Assembly: GCA_963920525.1 (NCBI GenBank)
Contig: OY986440.1
Coordinates: 20,670,187 to 20,734,186 of the forward strand
Origin: Dichetophora obliterata
Lineage: Eukaryota > Arthropoda > Insecta > Diptera > Sciomyzidae
Length of the DNA stretch: 64,000 nt
Reading direction: 5' to 3'
In this document: positions 32,364 to 44,587 of the stretch, one piece after another
Position numbering within the stretch: position 1 is the first letter of the stretch
Layout: every line of letters begins with the position of its first letter
The notes under the pieces: model-generated
Told to the model about the DNA's origin: nothing
Database searches by the model: none
Seen by the model: only the letters and a program-made list of their open reading frames with translations
Translations under genes and position numbers: made by a program

Positions 32364-32577
32364 CATGGTAGAACTAGTGAAGGTATATGCATTTCAGACT
32401 GCTCTCTTTTTCTCATAGCCAGAATTGTCAAACTCAAGCTTTTTGCTATTCTTGCTATTTTTGCTTTCTTATCGCATTCTCATCGTTTTCAGATTTTGTA
32501 TGAGCTGTCAACTTCATTTTGACAGTTCCGGCAATCTGTCTCTCTGAAATGCATCTACCTTCTCTAATTCTACTATG
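32364..32577. mobile_element. P-like MITE (family A), uninterrupted copy
   Basis: CATGGTAGAACTAGTGAAGG at 32364 is inverted at 32577 (CCTTCTCTAATTCTACTATG). Flanks TTTAAATG (32356-32363) and ATTAAATG (32578-32585) agree at 7 of 8. At 214 bp it matches the reconstructed length of the split copy at 5530-7955, and it shows what that copy looked like before the nested insertions. Confidence 0.8.
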
Positions 32578-32585
32578 ATTAAATG

Positions 32586-35554
32586 TAGGAAATCTGTTGC
32601 CAGCAATAATTGCTGTAAATTCCCGTGGATTTTTGTTAGAGTGTATCTAACATAAAAATCTTTACCCATATATTTGTAGAAGACATAAAGGCGTAGAACC
32701 AGGTCTGCCAGGTCATCTAGGTTTTCTATATTTTTAACATATAAAAATTTCGAAATTTAAATCTTATTCTTAGCGAAAATAATAAACATACATAAAAACT
32801 GATTTAGTTTTTGTAATCAACGCTTAGCGATATTTATTGTCATGCACAATTATGTACAAAAACAAAGTAGGTTCCTTCTTTTTGTTCGCGACTCAAGTAC
32901 TGTGCGCTGCGTACATGTCAAGCCATATATGTTTAGTGACCTAGAACTTCTTCATCTGTCGTCGTTGTTATCTTTTTGCAGCAAAAATATTTCGTATCGG
33001 CGCAAATATCTTCATTACATAAAAAAAAATATTTTATATTTTAAGCGGAAAAGCAAAACAAAACAAACACTGGCGAGCAAAAAAAAATCCAAGTTCTTAT
33101 CAATTATTTTATCAGGCTTTTTTGACTGCAGCATCCGCTGATATTGCGATATCTACGTGATGTATTTTTTAATCTTGGTATCTCACTTTTAACACGTTTT
33201 GCCTAAACTTTGTCTAACAGAAGTTGCAATTTCAAATACAGGGTTTCTATGTACGCGCGGACATAACCCTGTATGACAAATTTTCAGTTTTTCCCGCATT
33301 ACAGATTTTGATTAGCGAATTCTGGTGGAGGAGAAAAAAAAAGTTTTAAATATACACCACATTTGACAATTTTTTGACATAAAGAGTAAGCCACTACTTA
33401 AAATATGCCCCATAGACATAGTTGTTGAGTTCACAGATCTATAAAAGAATTTTCTGAAAAATAATTATGTAGAATAATTGAACTTTCTTTGCCCAAAAAT
33501 GTCGTTACAGCATATGTCTATGGCAAAAAATAGTTATCCATATCAGCAAACTCTCTAAAATCATGCAATGAAAATTTCTTCCGATGATGCATAGCGAACA
33601 TTTCTGCAGGTAAAAAGCCTTTTTTGATTAGAAAGTATGTATGTAAAAACTAACTATTTTTCTTCAGGTATACATGGGAGGTATGGTTAAAAATGGTCAA
33701 CTCTAACAAAAAATTTCCTCGACGTTCGTGAGAAATTATTTTCTAATGTTTTATTTCCTAAAAATTATATTTTTTCTACCATTTTTAAAACTTTGCATTT
33801 CAAGTTCAATCAGAGTTCAATTAAGGCTAGCTTTGGTTCAAAAGTGCTTTCAATTACTTCAAATTGGTGCATTTAAAAACGACTTAGATCATTATTTTCG
33901 ACAAATTACACGGCGAGAAAAAATTTTCTTGTATCGTGAAATTATTTTATTTATTTCAATGCATTTTAATCAAAATTTTTTAGCTAAAATTAGAAAAAAA
34001 TCTTTGAAGAACTTTATATATGATTTCTTGAATACAGATTTACAATTTATATTTTACTGTAATTCACTTTGAATATGGATAAGAATAAACTAAGACAGTT
34101 CAGACTTTTTAATTTTTTCGTCAAGTTAAAATTTATACCTCTTTGAAAGCATGATATTGAAGATATGACTGCTATATCATAGATAATATAAATAATCTGG
34201 AAGAAGAAAAACATTAAGTTTTCAAAAGCCGTTAAAAAGACGAGAAGGGCAAGAATTCTTTTCTTGTGGTATTACAAAACACTCGTTGCAGGTCTCTGAT
34301 ATACACAGAGAGTTAAGTTTGAGTTACCAGTACAAACCTGTGTAAAGCAATTAAACAAGAGTAAAACATTAGCGTAGTTGCCAGAGAAATGCCAGAAGAA
34401 AACAGCTGTGTGAAATAACACACGCAGCAGCGGAATTCAATTAGGTTCAGCACGCGCACATATGTGCACATTAAGAAACAAGAGTAGCAACTAGAACAAG
34501 TAATAAGGTTAATTAAAAATTATGGGTAGTTTAAGCCAAAACATATTTTGTCATTAGAAACAATAAACTATTAAATAAAGAATTTAAAAAATTTCTGACC
34601 ATATGCCGATACTAACTTGCGGCCTCTCGATCGTAACACAGATATTCTATCATCTATGCTACTCGTACGTAAGCATGTTAGTTACAATTGTTTATTTGTC
34701 GTTAATTACACTACAACATAATACTTTCCCAACATTCCATGCTTTCCAAATATGTTAAGGATGTAGTCTAGTGGGCCGGTTTAGTTTTCAAGGTTATTTC
34801 GGGAATTTTTATTAGACAAACATTTAAATTTTTGTTTTGCATGTTTTTATTGACATCTTTCACTGTACAAAGAAATATTTTTTGAGTTTACTTTACGATA
34901 TTTTTTTGTGTATTTTCGCCTAAAGTGGACACCTAAAAAAAAATGTGTTGTTGGCTGGGCTGATTACGGCACTTGAAGTCATCTGAAAAAATTTAAATAG
35001 ATTATTGTTCTGTAGGCTTGTCATTCTGACAGGTAGTAGATTTAGATATTTTTATTAAAAAACAAGCAAGCATAAAGGTTTCCATGCTGCCATAAAAGGA
35101 TGGTTATAATTAAACACTTATTTATAGTATTTATTTACAGTTCGGCCCTTGAGCTACCACTGTTCGACCCTGGCTCGGCAGAGTTTTCTTTAAAACGGCC
35201 GCTGGTTAACCTTTGTTCGGATGTTGCACGGGCCTTGTTCGACCCTTGTTTAACCGCTGCTCGCTGCTCGTAGAAATTTCATTTTAAACAAAGAAGACGT
35301 TGTGAGATTACACATTTTATCAGAAAATCAGAAATTTTAAATTGAATTATAAATATGTTAGCTGAAACCCAGTAACGCGCCAGCAAAAAATAACTATGGA
35401 AATATCGCTCAAAATTTGAAAGAGTTAACTTGTTTAATGGAAAATAAATGCTAATCAATATCACTCACATACATGTATTTACGACGAAAAAGAAATTTTC
35501 TTTGCTCGCAATTATTTTTATTTTTTTGGTCACTGCTGTCTTCTTTTTATTCGG
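32586..35554. other. About 3 kb without recognised genes or element ends
   Basis: Includes a small hairpin (ACAGGGTT...AACCCTGT, 33239-33273) and a 115-codon AT-rich frame at 33728-34072 that is Phe/Ile-rich with no motif. A less AT-rich block at 34260-34640 has AATAAAG-type signals and may be a decayed LTR or UTR. GTTCGACCCTGG-like phrases at 35160-35260 resemble 56690-56750. None of these could be assigned. Confidence 0.35.
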
Positions 35555-36125
35555 AATTAAATGCCGAATTCCGAGGCGGTGCGACCTCCAAAGTGCGATA
35601 GTTCCAAAGCTATTCGATATCGCAAATTTTGATTGTATGGGAGGTGCCACGCCCACTTGACCATCTGCCATAAAATGTTATCAGGGGAACGGTACGTGTA
35701 AATTGTGATGGAATACCTGATTTCGAGGCTGTGCTACCTATAATTTCAAATCTATTTGATATCGCGAATTTGGGTTGTAAAAAAAATACACTCCCCCTTG
35801 CCCAACGCCCATAAAATGGTATCAGGGAAACGGCACGTGCAAATCGTCTTCGAATAGTGAATTCTGAGGCTTTGGGACCTACAATTTCAAAACTATACGA
35901 TATCGCAAATTTGGGTGTCATTTGGGGTGCAAAGCCAACTTTCCAAAGCTCAAAAAATGTTATCAAGGCACAGCACGTGTAAATTTTGATCGAATACCGA
36001 ATTTCGAGGATGTGCGACCTATAAATTTAAAGCTATTCGATATCGCAGAACTAGATTGCGTAGGAAATGCCACGCCCTCTTAACCAGCGCCTAAAATATG
36101 TTAACAAGGGAACGGCAAGTGTTAG
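35555..36125 (-). repeat. 141-bp tandem repeat, four copies
   Basis: GATATCGC begins at 35616, 35758, 35899 and 36039, giving periods of 142, 141 and 140. Each unit also carries a TTCGAGG-type phrase and an ATGTTAACA/ATGGTATCA-type phrase. Because 141 is 47 codons, the minus strand keeps one frame open across units (35610-35966), giving an artificial repetitive protein. Confidence 0.8.
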
Positions 36126-36333
36126 CTTTGCGCACAACCTGTTTAGCGTTGTTTAAACATGTTGCACAAATAGAACTTTAAAAAAAAGTATTTTTCCTTG
36201 CTGAGGACAAGAAATTGTATGGTTATGCTCTTTGAATTTCAATTATTTATTTAAATAATGATTAGCAATTTTGTATAGCCTATATCCCAACTGGGCACCA
36301 TAGCTATCTGATAGAAAAATAATTATTGAAATA

Positions 36334-36890
36334 CCCAGTGGGCAATTGCTGGAGTCCGAAGACCTTCCACACTCCTTGCAAACACCGTTATATAGCTTGT
36401 ATGAAATGGGAAAATTTGTCAGGCTTTCCGCTCTCCTTGCTAAAAAGAGACCTGCCAGAAGAGCTCTTTCGAGAAGTCACGTTAGAAGGAAAAACAATAT
36501 AAAAATCACCTTCAAATAAAAAACGATATCTTACCCACCCACTCGTATATCGTAGTTGTTAAGGATCAATTGCTTATTTTGCATCAAAACAAATGAAAGT
36601 AAGCTTTCGGCAGCCTGTGTTCGAGACCCAACTCGGACAAAAAAAATGTTTTTTTTGTCATATCTACATTTTTTTACAAACTGTTCTGTGCATTTAACAA
36701 TTTTTTTGGAATTTTTTTTGTAAATTTTTTCATATAAAATAATATGAAAAGAATCAGAACCTTCAAAAGATAATCCTTACAGAAGTACTCATCAATGCAG
36801 TGATCATGGAAGGTGTATTGACGCCAATAATAGCAGTGCCAATAATAGTATGCCTTCTTTTGCGGAGCACTCATTAAAATGCCCACTGGG
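36334..36890. repeat. 557-bp TA-flanked MITE with CCCAGTGGGCA ends
   Basis: CCCAGTGGGCA at 36334 is inverted at 36890 (TGCCCACTGGG). TA lies on both sides. The interior matches 42456-43090 in reverse complement, including CTTGCAAACACCGTT, TTGTATGAAATGGG and the AACTCGGACAAAA stretch. A tRNA-B-box-like GTTCGAGACCC is present near 36622. Confidence 0.7.
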
Positions 36891-36892
36891 TA

Positions 36893-37595
36893 GCTCCTTT
36901 CGTTCTCAAGCTTTGCATACGTGAGTACCCTTTTATGTAATAGTATAGGCAACGAAGTAGCGGACTTCTAAGAATAAATTTTCAAAATGCATGTCTTTTT
37001 TGTTGAAAATCGGTGTAAAAAATAGGGAATAATTATTAAAACTAAACAATTCTACTTCCTGCGAGAGCCATTAAAATTTCAGCCTAATCGACTCGATAGA
37101 AACTTTCTGTGCGCTTTTTTCAATTTTAGGATGACATTTGCATTTTCTCAGAAGCTGTAATAGCTAGGGTCATGAAAATTTTGTAGAAAAGATTTTTGCA
37201 CTAAATTACGTAACATCTGCAACGTCAACCACCCATACAAACCAAATTTTTTCAATAAGAAAAACTGCATAAAATTGTTTATTTGAGTTTATAAAGAATA
37301 AATGTAGTTTATTCAACCATACAACTAGACTACCAAATTAACGAAGTTTAAGAAAAAATTCCAAAAATGGGTTGCTAAAAAATAATTATCTTGTTTTAAG
37401 GCATGAATTTTATTTAATTTGTCTTTAAATTTAAGAGTACCAACAAATTGTCTTGAAAATCAGTGCGTTTTAAGGCAAAATTGATTTTAAAGCGTTCTTT
37501 CAAACAGTGAACGAAAATTTACCGAACGATATTTTAATGTGCCTTACATGGCATGAATTTTCGTTCGGTTGCGTATATGTGTGTGGAGACGAACA
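36893..37595. other. AT-rich non-coding stretch
   Basis: No genes or element ends recognised. Confidence 0.4.
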
Positions 37596-37980
37596 TACCC
37601 AGTAGTTCCGTTCTTAAAGAAATCGTAAAAGAATCATACGTGATTTTTCCGATTCATTGACGAAACATGCTGATTCGGCCATACATTTCATTGACGAAAA
37701 TCTCATATAAATGTTCCAAATTCGTGCAAGAACGCAATGCATAACGTTGTATAAGTTTCGTAAACGAAAAGAGAGAGAAAGTTAATGAAATTTCGTTAAT
37801 GAAGTGAAGACCGAAATGGTTAGGAAACTTCGTTCATGAAAATATTGAGAAAGTTTATGAAATTTCGTTTATGAAGTGAAAACCAGAAGTTTTTTAAAAA
37901 ATAAAAATTAAATTGCTTATAACCGAGACTTGTTTCCCACAATTCAGATTTGAATTTTTTGTTTCAATATTTCTTGAATG

Positions 37981-38388
37981 TACACTGAGAAAACAAAAAA
38001 TCAAAAACCCACATTTTAAAAACTTTCAGTAAAATTAATATATTTAAAATATTTTTCGCCATACAAAAATTAAAGCGCACATTTTTAAATAGAAAAGTAA
38101 AACGAAACGTTTTTAAAACATCTACGAATGTTTTACTATAATATATTAGGTTAAAATTAATATTTTTAAAAACATTTTACGCCATACAAAACCAACGAAC
38201 ATCCAACGAACATTTAAGAATTTTAAAATGTAAGTTTTTAAAATGGAAATAAACATTTTACTATTTCATTTTAAAATGTTCGTTTTTAAAATAAAAATAA
38301 ATGTTAGAAGTGCAAAGTCTGGGTTAAACGTTTTTAAAAGTAGCTCGTTTTTGCCACTGTTGTTTGAAAATGTTGTTTTCTCTGTGTA
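37981..38388. repeat. 408-bp MITE with TACACTGAGAAAACA ends
   Basis: TACACTGAGAAAACA at 37981 is inverted at 38388 (TGTTTTCTCTGTGTA). The interior has several TTTTAAAA-rich inverted phrases. Confidence 0.65.
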
Positions 38389-38410
38389 GTAAAGAAAGCG
38401 TACAAAATCA

Positions 38411-38486
38411 TGCCCGAATCCGGTCTCGAACCGGGGACTCCTGAGTTGATAGTCTAGCGCACTCTTCACTAGACCACAAAGGCTGA
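38411..38486 (-). repeat. tRNA-like SINE-1 head fragment
   Basis: On the minus strand: TGGTCTAGTGAAGAGTGCGC (A-box region) and GGTTCGAGACCGG (B box), closely matching the heads at 17143 and 20231. The SINE body is absent. Its acceptor arm does not pair, so a functional tRNA gene is unlikely. Confidence 0.75.
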
Positions 38487-38701
38487 CAATAAAGCTTTGT
38501 TGCATTTTGGTTTTCATCAACCGCGTACAAGAACAAGTGTTTCTGATTTATTACTTTGTTTTTTTTCTTTTTTTTTTGACGAACACAAAACAGACTCGTT
38601 AGGGAATTTTCAACAAGAAACACAAGAGAGAAGTCTTATCGCGAGCTCTCAGTTTCCTTTTGCTTTGTTCTTTTTGTTTCTTTATTATCGAGGAACACAA
38701 T

Positions 38702-39006
38702 ACACTCAGAAAAAAAACCAACAGTGAAACTGTTAAATCCCATCAAATAGAAGAGTTTTTGAAATTAACAGTCTCGACTGTTTATAAAATAACTGTTTTA
38801 CTCAATTCTCATTTGAATTTTCACTTGTCCTGCACTAGGATGGCTAATATCAGTACATATTCACATAAAAGAAAAGGAAATTCAGCTAGGAATTGAGTAA
38901 AATATTTATTTTATTAACAGTCCAGACTGTTAATTTGAAAAAACTCATTTTTTGGAGGGGATTTAACAGTTTTCACTGTTCATTCCTCTGTCTTTTCTCT
39001 GAGTGT
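38702..39006. repeat. 305-bp MITE with ACACTCAGA ends
   Basis: ACACTCAGAAAAAAA at 38702 is inverted at 39006 (TTTTCTCTGAGTGT). Inner pairs AACAGTGAAACTGTTAAATC / GATTTAACAGTTTTCACTGT strengthen the fold-back. Its ends resemble those of the MITE at 37981. Confidence 0.7.
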
Positions 39007-39205
39007 ACAGATGAGATAAAGAATATTCTTCAAGTATGTTATTGACGAATACAAGACAGACACTCTTAAAAATATTCTGCAAGTTTGGCTTATGCAGCAA
39101 GTTTCTTTAAGAAATCACCAAAGAACAATTCTTCCATGATGCCCGAGACTGCTGGGTAAACATTATTATTCTGTTACGTTCAACAGCATGACACACAAAC
39201 ACATT

Positions 39206-39966
39206 AATGGTACTCACTACATTTGTTAAGCCCTGCTAACTTGCTAAACTTAACAAATTTGTTAACTCCTGTCAAAATTTTGTTTGGGAAAAGACTTAGC
39301 AGCTTGTTAGCAAGTTAACAAGCTCAGCACAGTGTTTTTGTTTAGCAGATACCATTTGTTAAGTCTGAAACGTCAAAGTTATTGAGTGTAGTGATAAATC
39401 GTTTTGTGAATGAGTTTTAACAAGTACCAAATTATTTATGATTTGCAGCTTCAAAGTCTAAAACTTCCCTTTTTTAATAAAAAAACAAAAATTTTGTAAA
39501 GATGTTGGTAGAGATTTAAGACATTTCAAAGTTTCTGAGCAGCAAATGTATCAAAAGTGTTAACGCACTGTAATATAAAAATAAAAATACATTTTTGGTT
39601 ACTGAGTACTGGTTACACGAATTATTAAAACCACAGATTGAAAGTTGTCAAATTAACATTTGCAAACAATTTTTGCAAAATATTTGCAATTTATTTATTT
39701 ATAAATGGTTGAAGTAAGAAAGTTATATTTCTATTTAATTAAGCTTTATTATTTATTTATTAGCCAAATGCAAATAAACGCCGTCGTTTGATTTTGTAAT
39801 AATTCAGTTTTTTCAATTTTAAGCTGTAGAAGTCTTCCAGCTGATTTTGACATATCAGTTCAGCACTTGATTGTAAAATGTCTTAGCAGGTACGTTCACA
39901 TCAACAGCTGCTAACTTTAACAATTTAGCAGTTTAGCAGGAATTAACAAATTTTAATGAATACCAT
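39206..39966. repeat. About 760-bp MITE with AATGGTAYTCA ends
   Basis: The left end AATGGTACTCACTACATTTG and the inverted right end (from 39966, AATGGTATTCATTAAAATTTG) match well. Both are followed by TGTTAAGCCCTGCTAA-like sequence. No coding content. The duplication is unclear. Confidence 0.6.
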
Positions 39967-39999
39967 TATTGTTATAATGTATGCGTACAAACTACTGAA

Positions 40000-40321
40000 C
40001 ATGGTACAATTTATGACAAGGTAGCAGCGTAGACTGGCTTTTTTCTCACGAGCGGCGATGGGTAGTTGTCGAAATTAGCTGTTCTTGCAATTAATCAAAG
40101 AAATGTGAAAAAATAAGCAACGCCTTAAACATAGCTAATCAATCGCAGCAAACTAAAAACATTCCAATAAACTTCGCGAACAAATTTAATGAATCAAAGA
40201 AAAGTTAAAAATGAGCACATAGCTAGTCAACAGCAGCAAACTACAACTCCTTTAGCTGTTTTTGACAACTACCAATCGCCAAAAAACTGTCACGGCTACC
40301 TTGTCAAATAATTATGCCATG
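40000..40321 (-). mobile_element. P-like MITE (family C), reverse-complement copy
   Basis: 322 bp from CATGG to CCATG, a reverse complement of 31556-31877, including TGACAACTACC and AAAAACTGTCACGGCTACCT. The perfect 8-bp duplication CTACTGAA lies at 39992-39999 and 40322-40329, which fixes the ends of this family exactly. Confidence 0.85.
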
Positions 40322-40329
40322 CTACTGAA

Positions 40330-40742
40330 CACATACGGCATATGGTATTTTCACGTAGGCTACTCTCTCTCATCTCGTGTCTCAGAATAGTGCCCTTGAT
40401 ACGGTGCACTTGACCCTACTAGCTCTTCCAACTATAAAATTATAGTCTAACAAGCTAGTAGGTCCAAAAATAAAAAAATAAAAAATCCCACCTCACGGGA
40501 TTCCGGGAAACAAAATCCCCAAAAGGTTAAAAGCCCACGAAAAATCGGGTAAAGGAATTTTTAGCAGAAAATCTCATGAAAAATAGGGGAAAAGGGATTT
40601 TTGAGAAACAGTTTTTGAAAAACTGACAACCTTGGCTGCATGTGCTTGAAACAAATAAAATGGTTTTTTCTCTGCTTTCTCAGTCTCTCAAACAACGCTT
40701 AGTAAACGTTATTTAGTGCAGCTTAGGGCAATGAATAACAAT
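40330..40742. other. Non-coding with a small hairpin
   Basis: CCTACTAGCT / AGCTAGTAGG (40413-40462) forms a hairpin. CGGGATTCCGGG (40497) resembles the ends of the hAT-like element at 13138. No gene recognised. Confidence 0.35.
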
Positions 40743-40891
40743 GCCTGCATTCAGCGGAAAGAACTGTTCCACAACTTTCGGGCTGAATGGTATGCTCTCA
40801 CAGAACATGTTCCTTGAGATGTCACAATTTATATAGCGAAAATATTTTATGCTACTTCGCTACTTGAGCACTTTTTCGGCTAGAATGCGGC
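40743..40891 (+). repeat. 149-bp MITE (family F), uninterrupted copy
   Basis: GCCTGCATTCAGCGG...GCTAGAATGCGGC. It is the empty-site counterpart of 27190-28826: a single CAATTTAT at 40825-40832, where the other copy has an inserted P-like element between two CAATTTAT. Confidence 0.8.
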
Positions 40892-41294
40892 CAATGTTTA
40901 TGTTTAGGTTATGTTGAATTTAACCGAATAATGAGCGCCGTACTGAATGCTACACAACATTAGTATTTAGTTCTCTCAAATCAACGCTTTTGTACCTTAA
41001 CGAATGCAACGTTAGGTAAATTTTCGTTCACTGCTTTCGAATGAATAATTTTTTTTTACACGCAAGTAAACATATAATTTTTGTGCAGAAATATAAGGTC
41101 AAAGCACTATATATGAGCTGTGCAGAGCACAAGTGGCGTGAGTTAAATTTTTTCCTTAATAGGTTATAAGCATAAAAGTGAACAGTAAAATAAAAACTTT
41201 TTAGGGCTACGAGTTAGAAACTGATACAATTCATTATTTATGAATAATATGCAATACTTTGTTTTTGCTTTGACATATACACTCATTTTTATCG
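40892..41294. other. Non-coding stretch
   Basis: No genes or element ends recognised. Confidence 0.35.
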
Positions 41295-41645
41295 GAGCAC
41301 AAGCAACGCAAGTCCATAACTACTACAGACAGGGCATTTCTTAAGGAAATCGCCAAAGGCTGAATTTGTTTGACTTTTAAAAGCCAAAATAAAAAATTTA
41401 AAATAAGCTAAAAAGCGACATTTTTAAAAAAGTTCAGAGCACAAACAACGTGTAAGTCCACAATTACTACAGACAGCGCATTTCTTAAGGAAATCGTCAA
41501 AGGATGAATTTTTCCTCTTTTAGAAGCAAAAAAAAATTATGAAACTAAAAAAATTATGAAAAAAGCTCTCCATAGTCCAAAAGTTTTTCCATAAAAAGCG
41601 AAAATTTTCAAAAAGTTCGGAGCACAAACTACGCAAGTCCAAGCC
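41295..41645 (+). repeat. Irregular tandem repeat, about 145-175 bp unit
   Basis: GAGCACAARCAACG...AAGTCCA(T/C)AA recurs near 41297, 41438 and 41620. The first two are followed by CTACAGACAGSGCATTTCTT. Confidence 0.6.
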
Positions 41646-42455
41646 TTTATACAAGTAAGCCATTTTCTTCACCATTTTTGGTAATAAATTTCTTTTGTTT
41701 GCTTGTATAAATAGCTTATTTTTATTTTTATTATTATCTAAAACAAATTTGCTCTGCTTGGCTCATATAATGATAGTTATAGCTTTCGAGTGGTACATGG
41801 TGATATAAAAAAGATATTTTCTACTAAACTTTATCTAATTTCCTTTAACTCCTTCAAGAATTAATAGGCAGACTTCTACAGCTTTTCTATTTTTTTCTGT
41901 AATTATTTTGTTTTAAACTCTCTTTAATACACAGGTGTCTAAGTGCTTAATAAATAAATAAATAATAATATCAAAATAACCTTTTGCATAAAGTTATAAA
42001 TATTTAAAATTTTCCTTAATTTGCTGCTTTGAATATGCTACTTTTTGTTTGAAAAAAGTTTCAACTTTCACGAATTTGAAAAACAAAAAAAAAACAACTA
42101 ATGGGAGTATGAAGGTTTTAGTATCATTTTCATAATGTTTAATTAATTACCTGTCGAAAACCATTTTTTATGAAATTACAAAAGAACCAAATAAGTACTT
42201 TGTCACTCTTAAATCGAAAAAAACGCACTGTGCCACTGGTTCAATCGATCAAAAAAAACTTGTTTCAAGAAAAACGCTTTTAAAGTTACTTTAAAACTAT
42301 ATGCATATATATATTACCTTCAAATATTCATGTATACTAGCAGGCCACGGACTTTTTTTATCAATCTCCTTAACGCCTTATAGACAGGACAATTTTTTTA
42401 GATCTTATAATTTGTACCTAATCTTGATTTTGACTAACTTCCCAGTGGGCCCAGT
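41646..42455. other. AT-rich non-coding stretch
   Basis: No genes or element ends recognised. The 42301-42495 frame crosses the start of the next repeat. Confidence 0.35.
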
Positions 42456-43090
42456 GGGCATTTTAGCGAGTGCCTCGCAAAAGAAGGCATGCTAGCACTG
42501 CTATTATTGGCGTCAATACACATTCCATGATCACTGCATTGATGAGTGCTTCTGTAAGGCTTAGGTCTCGAACCCGGGCTCCCGAAAACTAGCACACTAC
42601 ATATTATATCATATGAAAATATTTATATGGAAAAACTCTTAGTCTTTTCTTATATTTTTGTATGAAGAAAATTTTATAAAAAAATAAAAACAAAAATTTT
42701 AAATACACAGAACAGTTTGCAAAAAATTTAAATTAAAAAAAAACAATAAAAAATTTTTTTTCCGAGTTGGGGAACCCGGGCTCCCGAAAGCTAACTTTTA
42801 TTTATATTGATGCAAAATAAGCTATTGATTTTTAACAACCACGATAGACGGGTGGGTAAAATGTCGCACCGCCACATGAGAGGACCATAGTTCAAATCTG
42901 AAATTGCTAGTCGTTTTTTATTTCAAGTTGATATATATATCGTTTTTCCTTCTATCGTGACTTCTCGAAGAAGCGCTTCTGGCAGGTCTCTTTTGAGCAA
43001 GGAGAGCGGAAGGCATGACAAATTTCCCCATTTCATACAAGCAATAAAACGGTGTTTGCAAAGAGTGTGGAAGGCCTATAAAAACCTAAC
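42456..43090 (-). repeat. Inverted copy of the CCCAGTGGGCA element
   Basis: Starts near a doubled CCCAGTGGGCCCAGTGGGCA (42442-42461) and follows the 36334-36890 element in reverse complement. It includes the ATTGGCGTCAATACAC stretch, two AACCCGGGCTCCCGAAA phrases and the closing GGCAGGTCTCTTTTGAGCAA. The far end is not cleanly defined. Confidence 0.65.
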
Positions 43091-43923
43091 GCAGACCTGC
43101 TAGAAAGGCTTCGCTCTGCATTTATATGTATTTCACTTTTTTATGCACTTTTCGCCTTGCTCGAGGCTCATCAGTTTTTTTTTCTTTCATTGTACTAGCT
43201 GAGCACGAAGAGAAAGAGAAAAATAGAGAGCAACATGGAGTTGCGAATAACAACGCGTGGCATCTGGGATAATTTCTTAAAAAATTTAATACTTTAATTA
43301 AATATACTTACTGTTATAGTTTTGCAAGAAAAATACCTCTAAATAAGTCTGTAGCACAAATATGATATTTGAAATTTTTTTTTTCATAAAAATCGGCCCA
43401 GTATTTTTGGAGTTAATTCGTAACTTGAAATTTGCACTTCAGTTTTATAAAATAGTTTAGATAAAGATAAATATATGTATATGCATATTACGTATTATTT
43501 GTAAAAAAATTCGAATGTTTAGTCCAATTCCAAGGATATTTTTCAATAAATTCTATTATTTTCTATGTTTTCGCATACGAAAAGTTGAAAAATAATACAA
43601 AAAATAAGATAATTCTGATATCTTTTAGGAAGCTTTGAAAACTAAAAGAAAACAATAAGGAACAGCGTTGCCACTTTGGTTAAATTCTACTAAATGAGCT
43701 ATTTTTTTTTTTCTTTAAATCGGTTTTTGGTTATTTGGTAGATTTTATTTCTATTTGGTAGAATTTTTAAATTTTGTAGACAATTACCAAATAAAACTCT
43801 TTGAAATTAAATAAAAATAGAAATCATACATTGTAGCCCTTTCTAAGTATCATATTTTTAATGCTTTCAAATTTAATTCTTTTTAAAAAATTGGCTAAAA
43901 AATTTTCCCGAAGTAATAAGTTT
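43091..43923. other. AT-rich non-coding stretch
   Basis: A GTTGCCACTTTGG phrase near 43667 resembles ends of degraded elements, but no partner was found. No genes. Confidence 0.35.
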
Positions 43924-44587
43924 AGCCAGCCAAAACTCATTTCTAAATTTATTAATTTTATTTGGAATTAAATTTTTTCCTTAATATCCCCTTAACATTT
44001 TTATACGCTTTATTATGTTTTTCTAGTCAAATGAATTAAAAACCTGTGATATAATTTTACAGAAATAATTTTAATTTATTATTTAAGAATTTTAGTCTTT
44101 TAAATTAAATTAATATATACAAATTTTCGGGCTTATAATAAAAAGTGCATTTTTATTTATGATTGCTTAACAGACAGTATTGCGAAAAGAGTTTTAAAGC
44201 TTTATTTTGCTTTGGTGGTTTTTTTACTTTCAATTCGGTGGATTTTTTAGATGAGATTGGTAGCTAAAATTTTTTTTTGAGTGGCTGATGACAAAACTTT
44301 GAAAACTATACGAAAACTTGCATTCATTGCGATTCGAAATGATTGATCTACTTGCCATTTTTCACATTTTTTTCGAAAAAATTTAAATTTTTTTCCATTT
44401 TAATAATCATAATAATTAGTCGTTTTCTCCGATCCCAAAAAAGAATTTTTACAAAAAATTAAGTTTTCTGCAATTTTTAGTAGTGCTTTACAACTCCCAA
44501 CGGTTATTGGAAACTCCAAAAACCAATTTTTTTAGCCAAGAGGCAAAAATTGTCGATGATTTTGAATTTTATGCAAACCCTTCAACC

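Larger units (their letters stand above)
37598..39156. mobile_element. TA-flanked element with CCCAGTAGTTCC ends, carrying nested repeats
   Basis: CCCAGTAGTTCCG at 37598 is matched by the inverted ...CTGCTGGG ending at 39156, with TA on both sides. A related element lies at 59838-60849, with common inner phrases (CATTGACGAAAAT, GAAACATGCTGAT). Two MITEs and a SINE head lie inside. No transposase was found. Confidence 0.65.

Noticed and set aside
33728..34072. 114-codon membrane-like protein
   Set aside because: Phe/Ile/Leu-rich composition is what random AT-rich DNA gives. There is no motif and no promoter or splice context.
35610..35966. Repeat protein gene on the minus strand
   Set aside because: The frame stays open only because the tandem repeat period is about 47 codons. 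The unit is also non-coding in its other copies.
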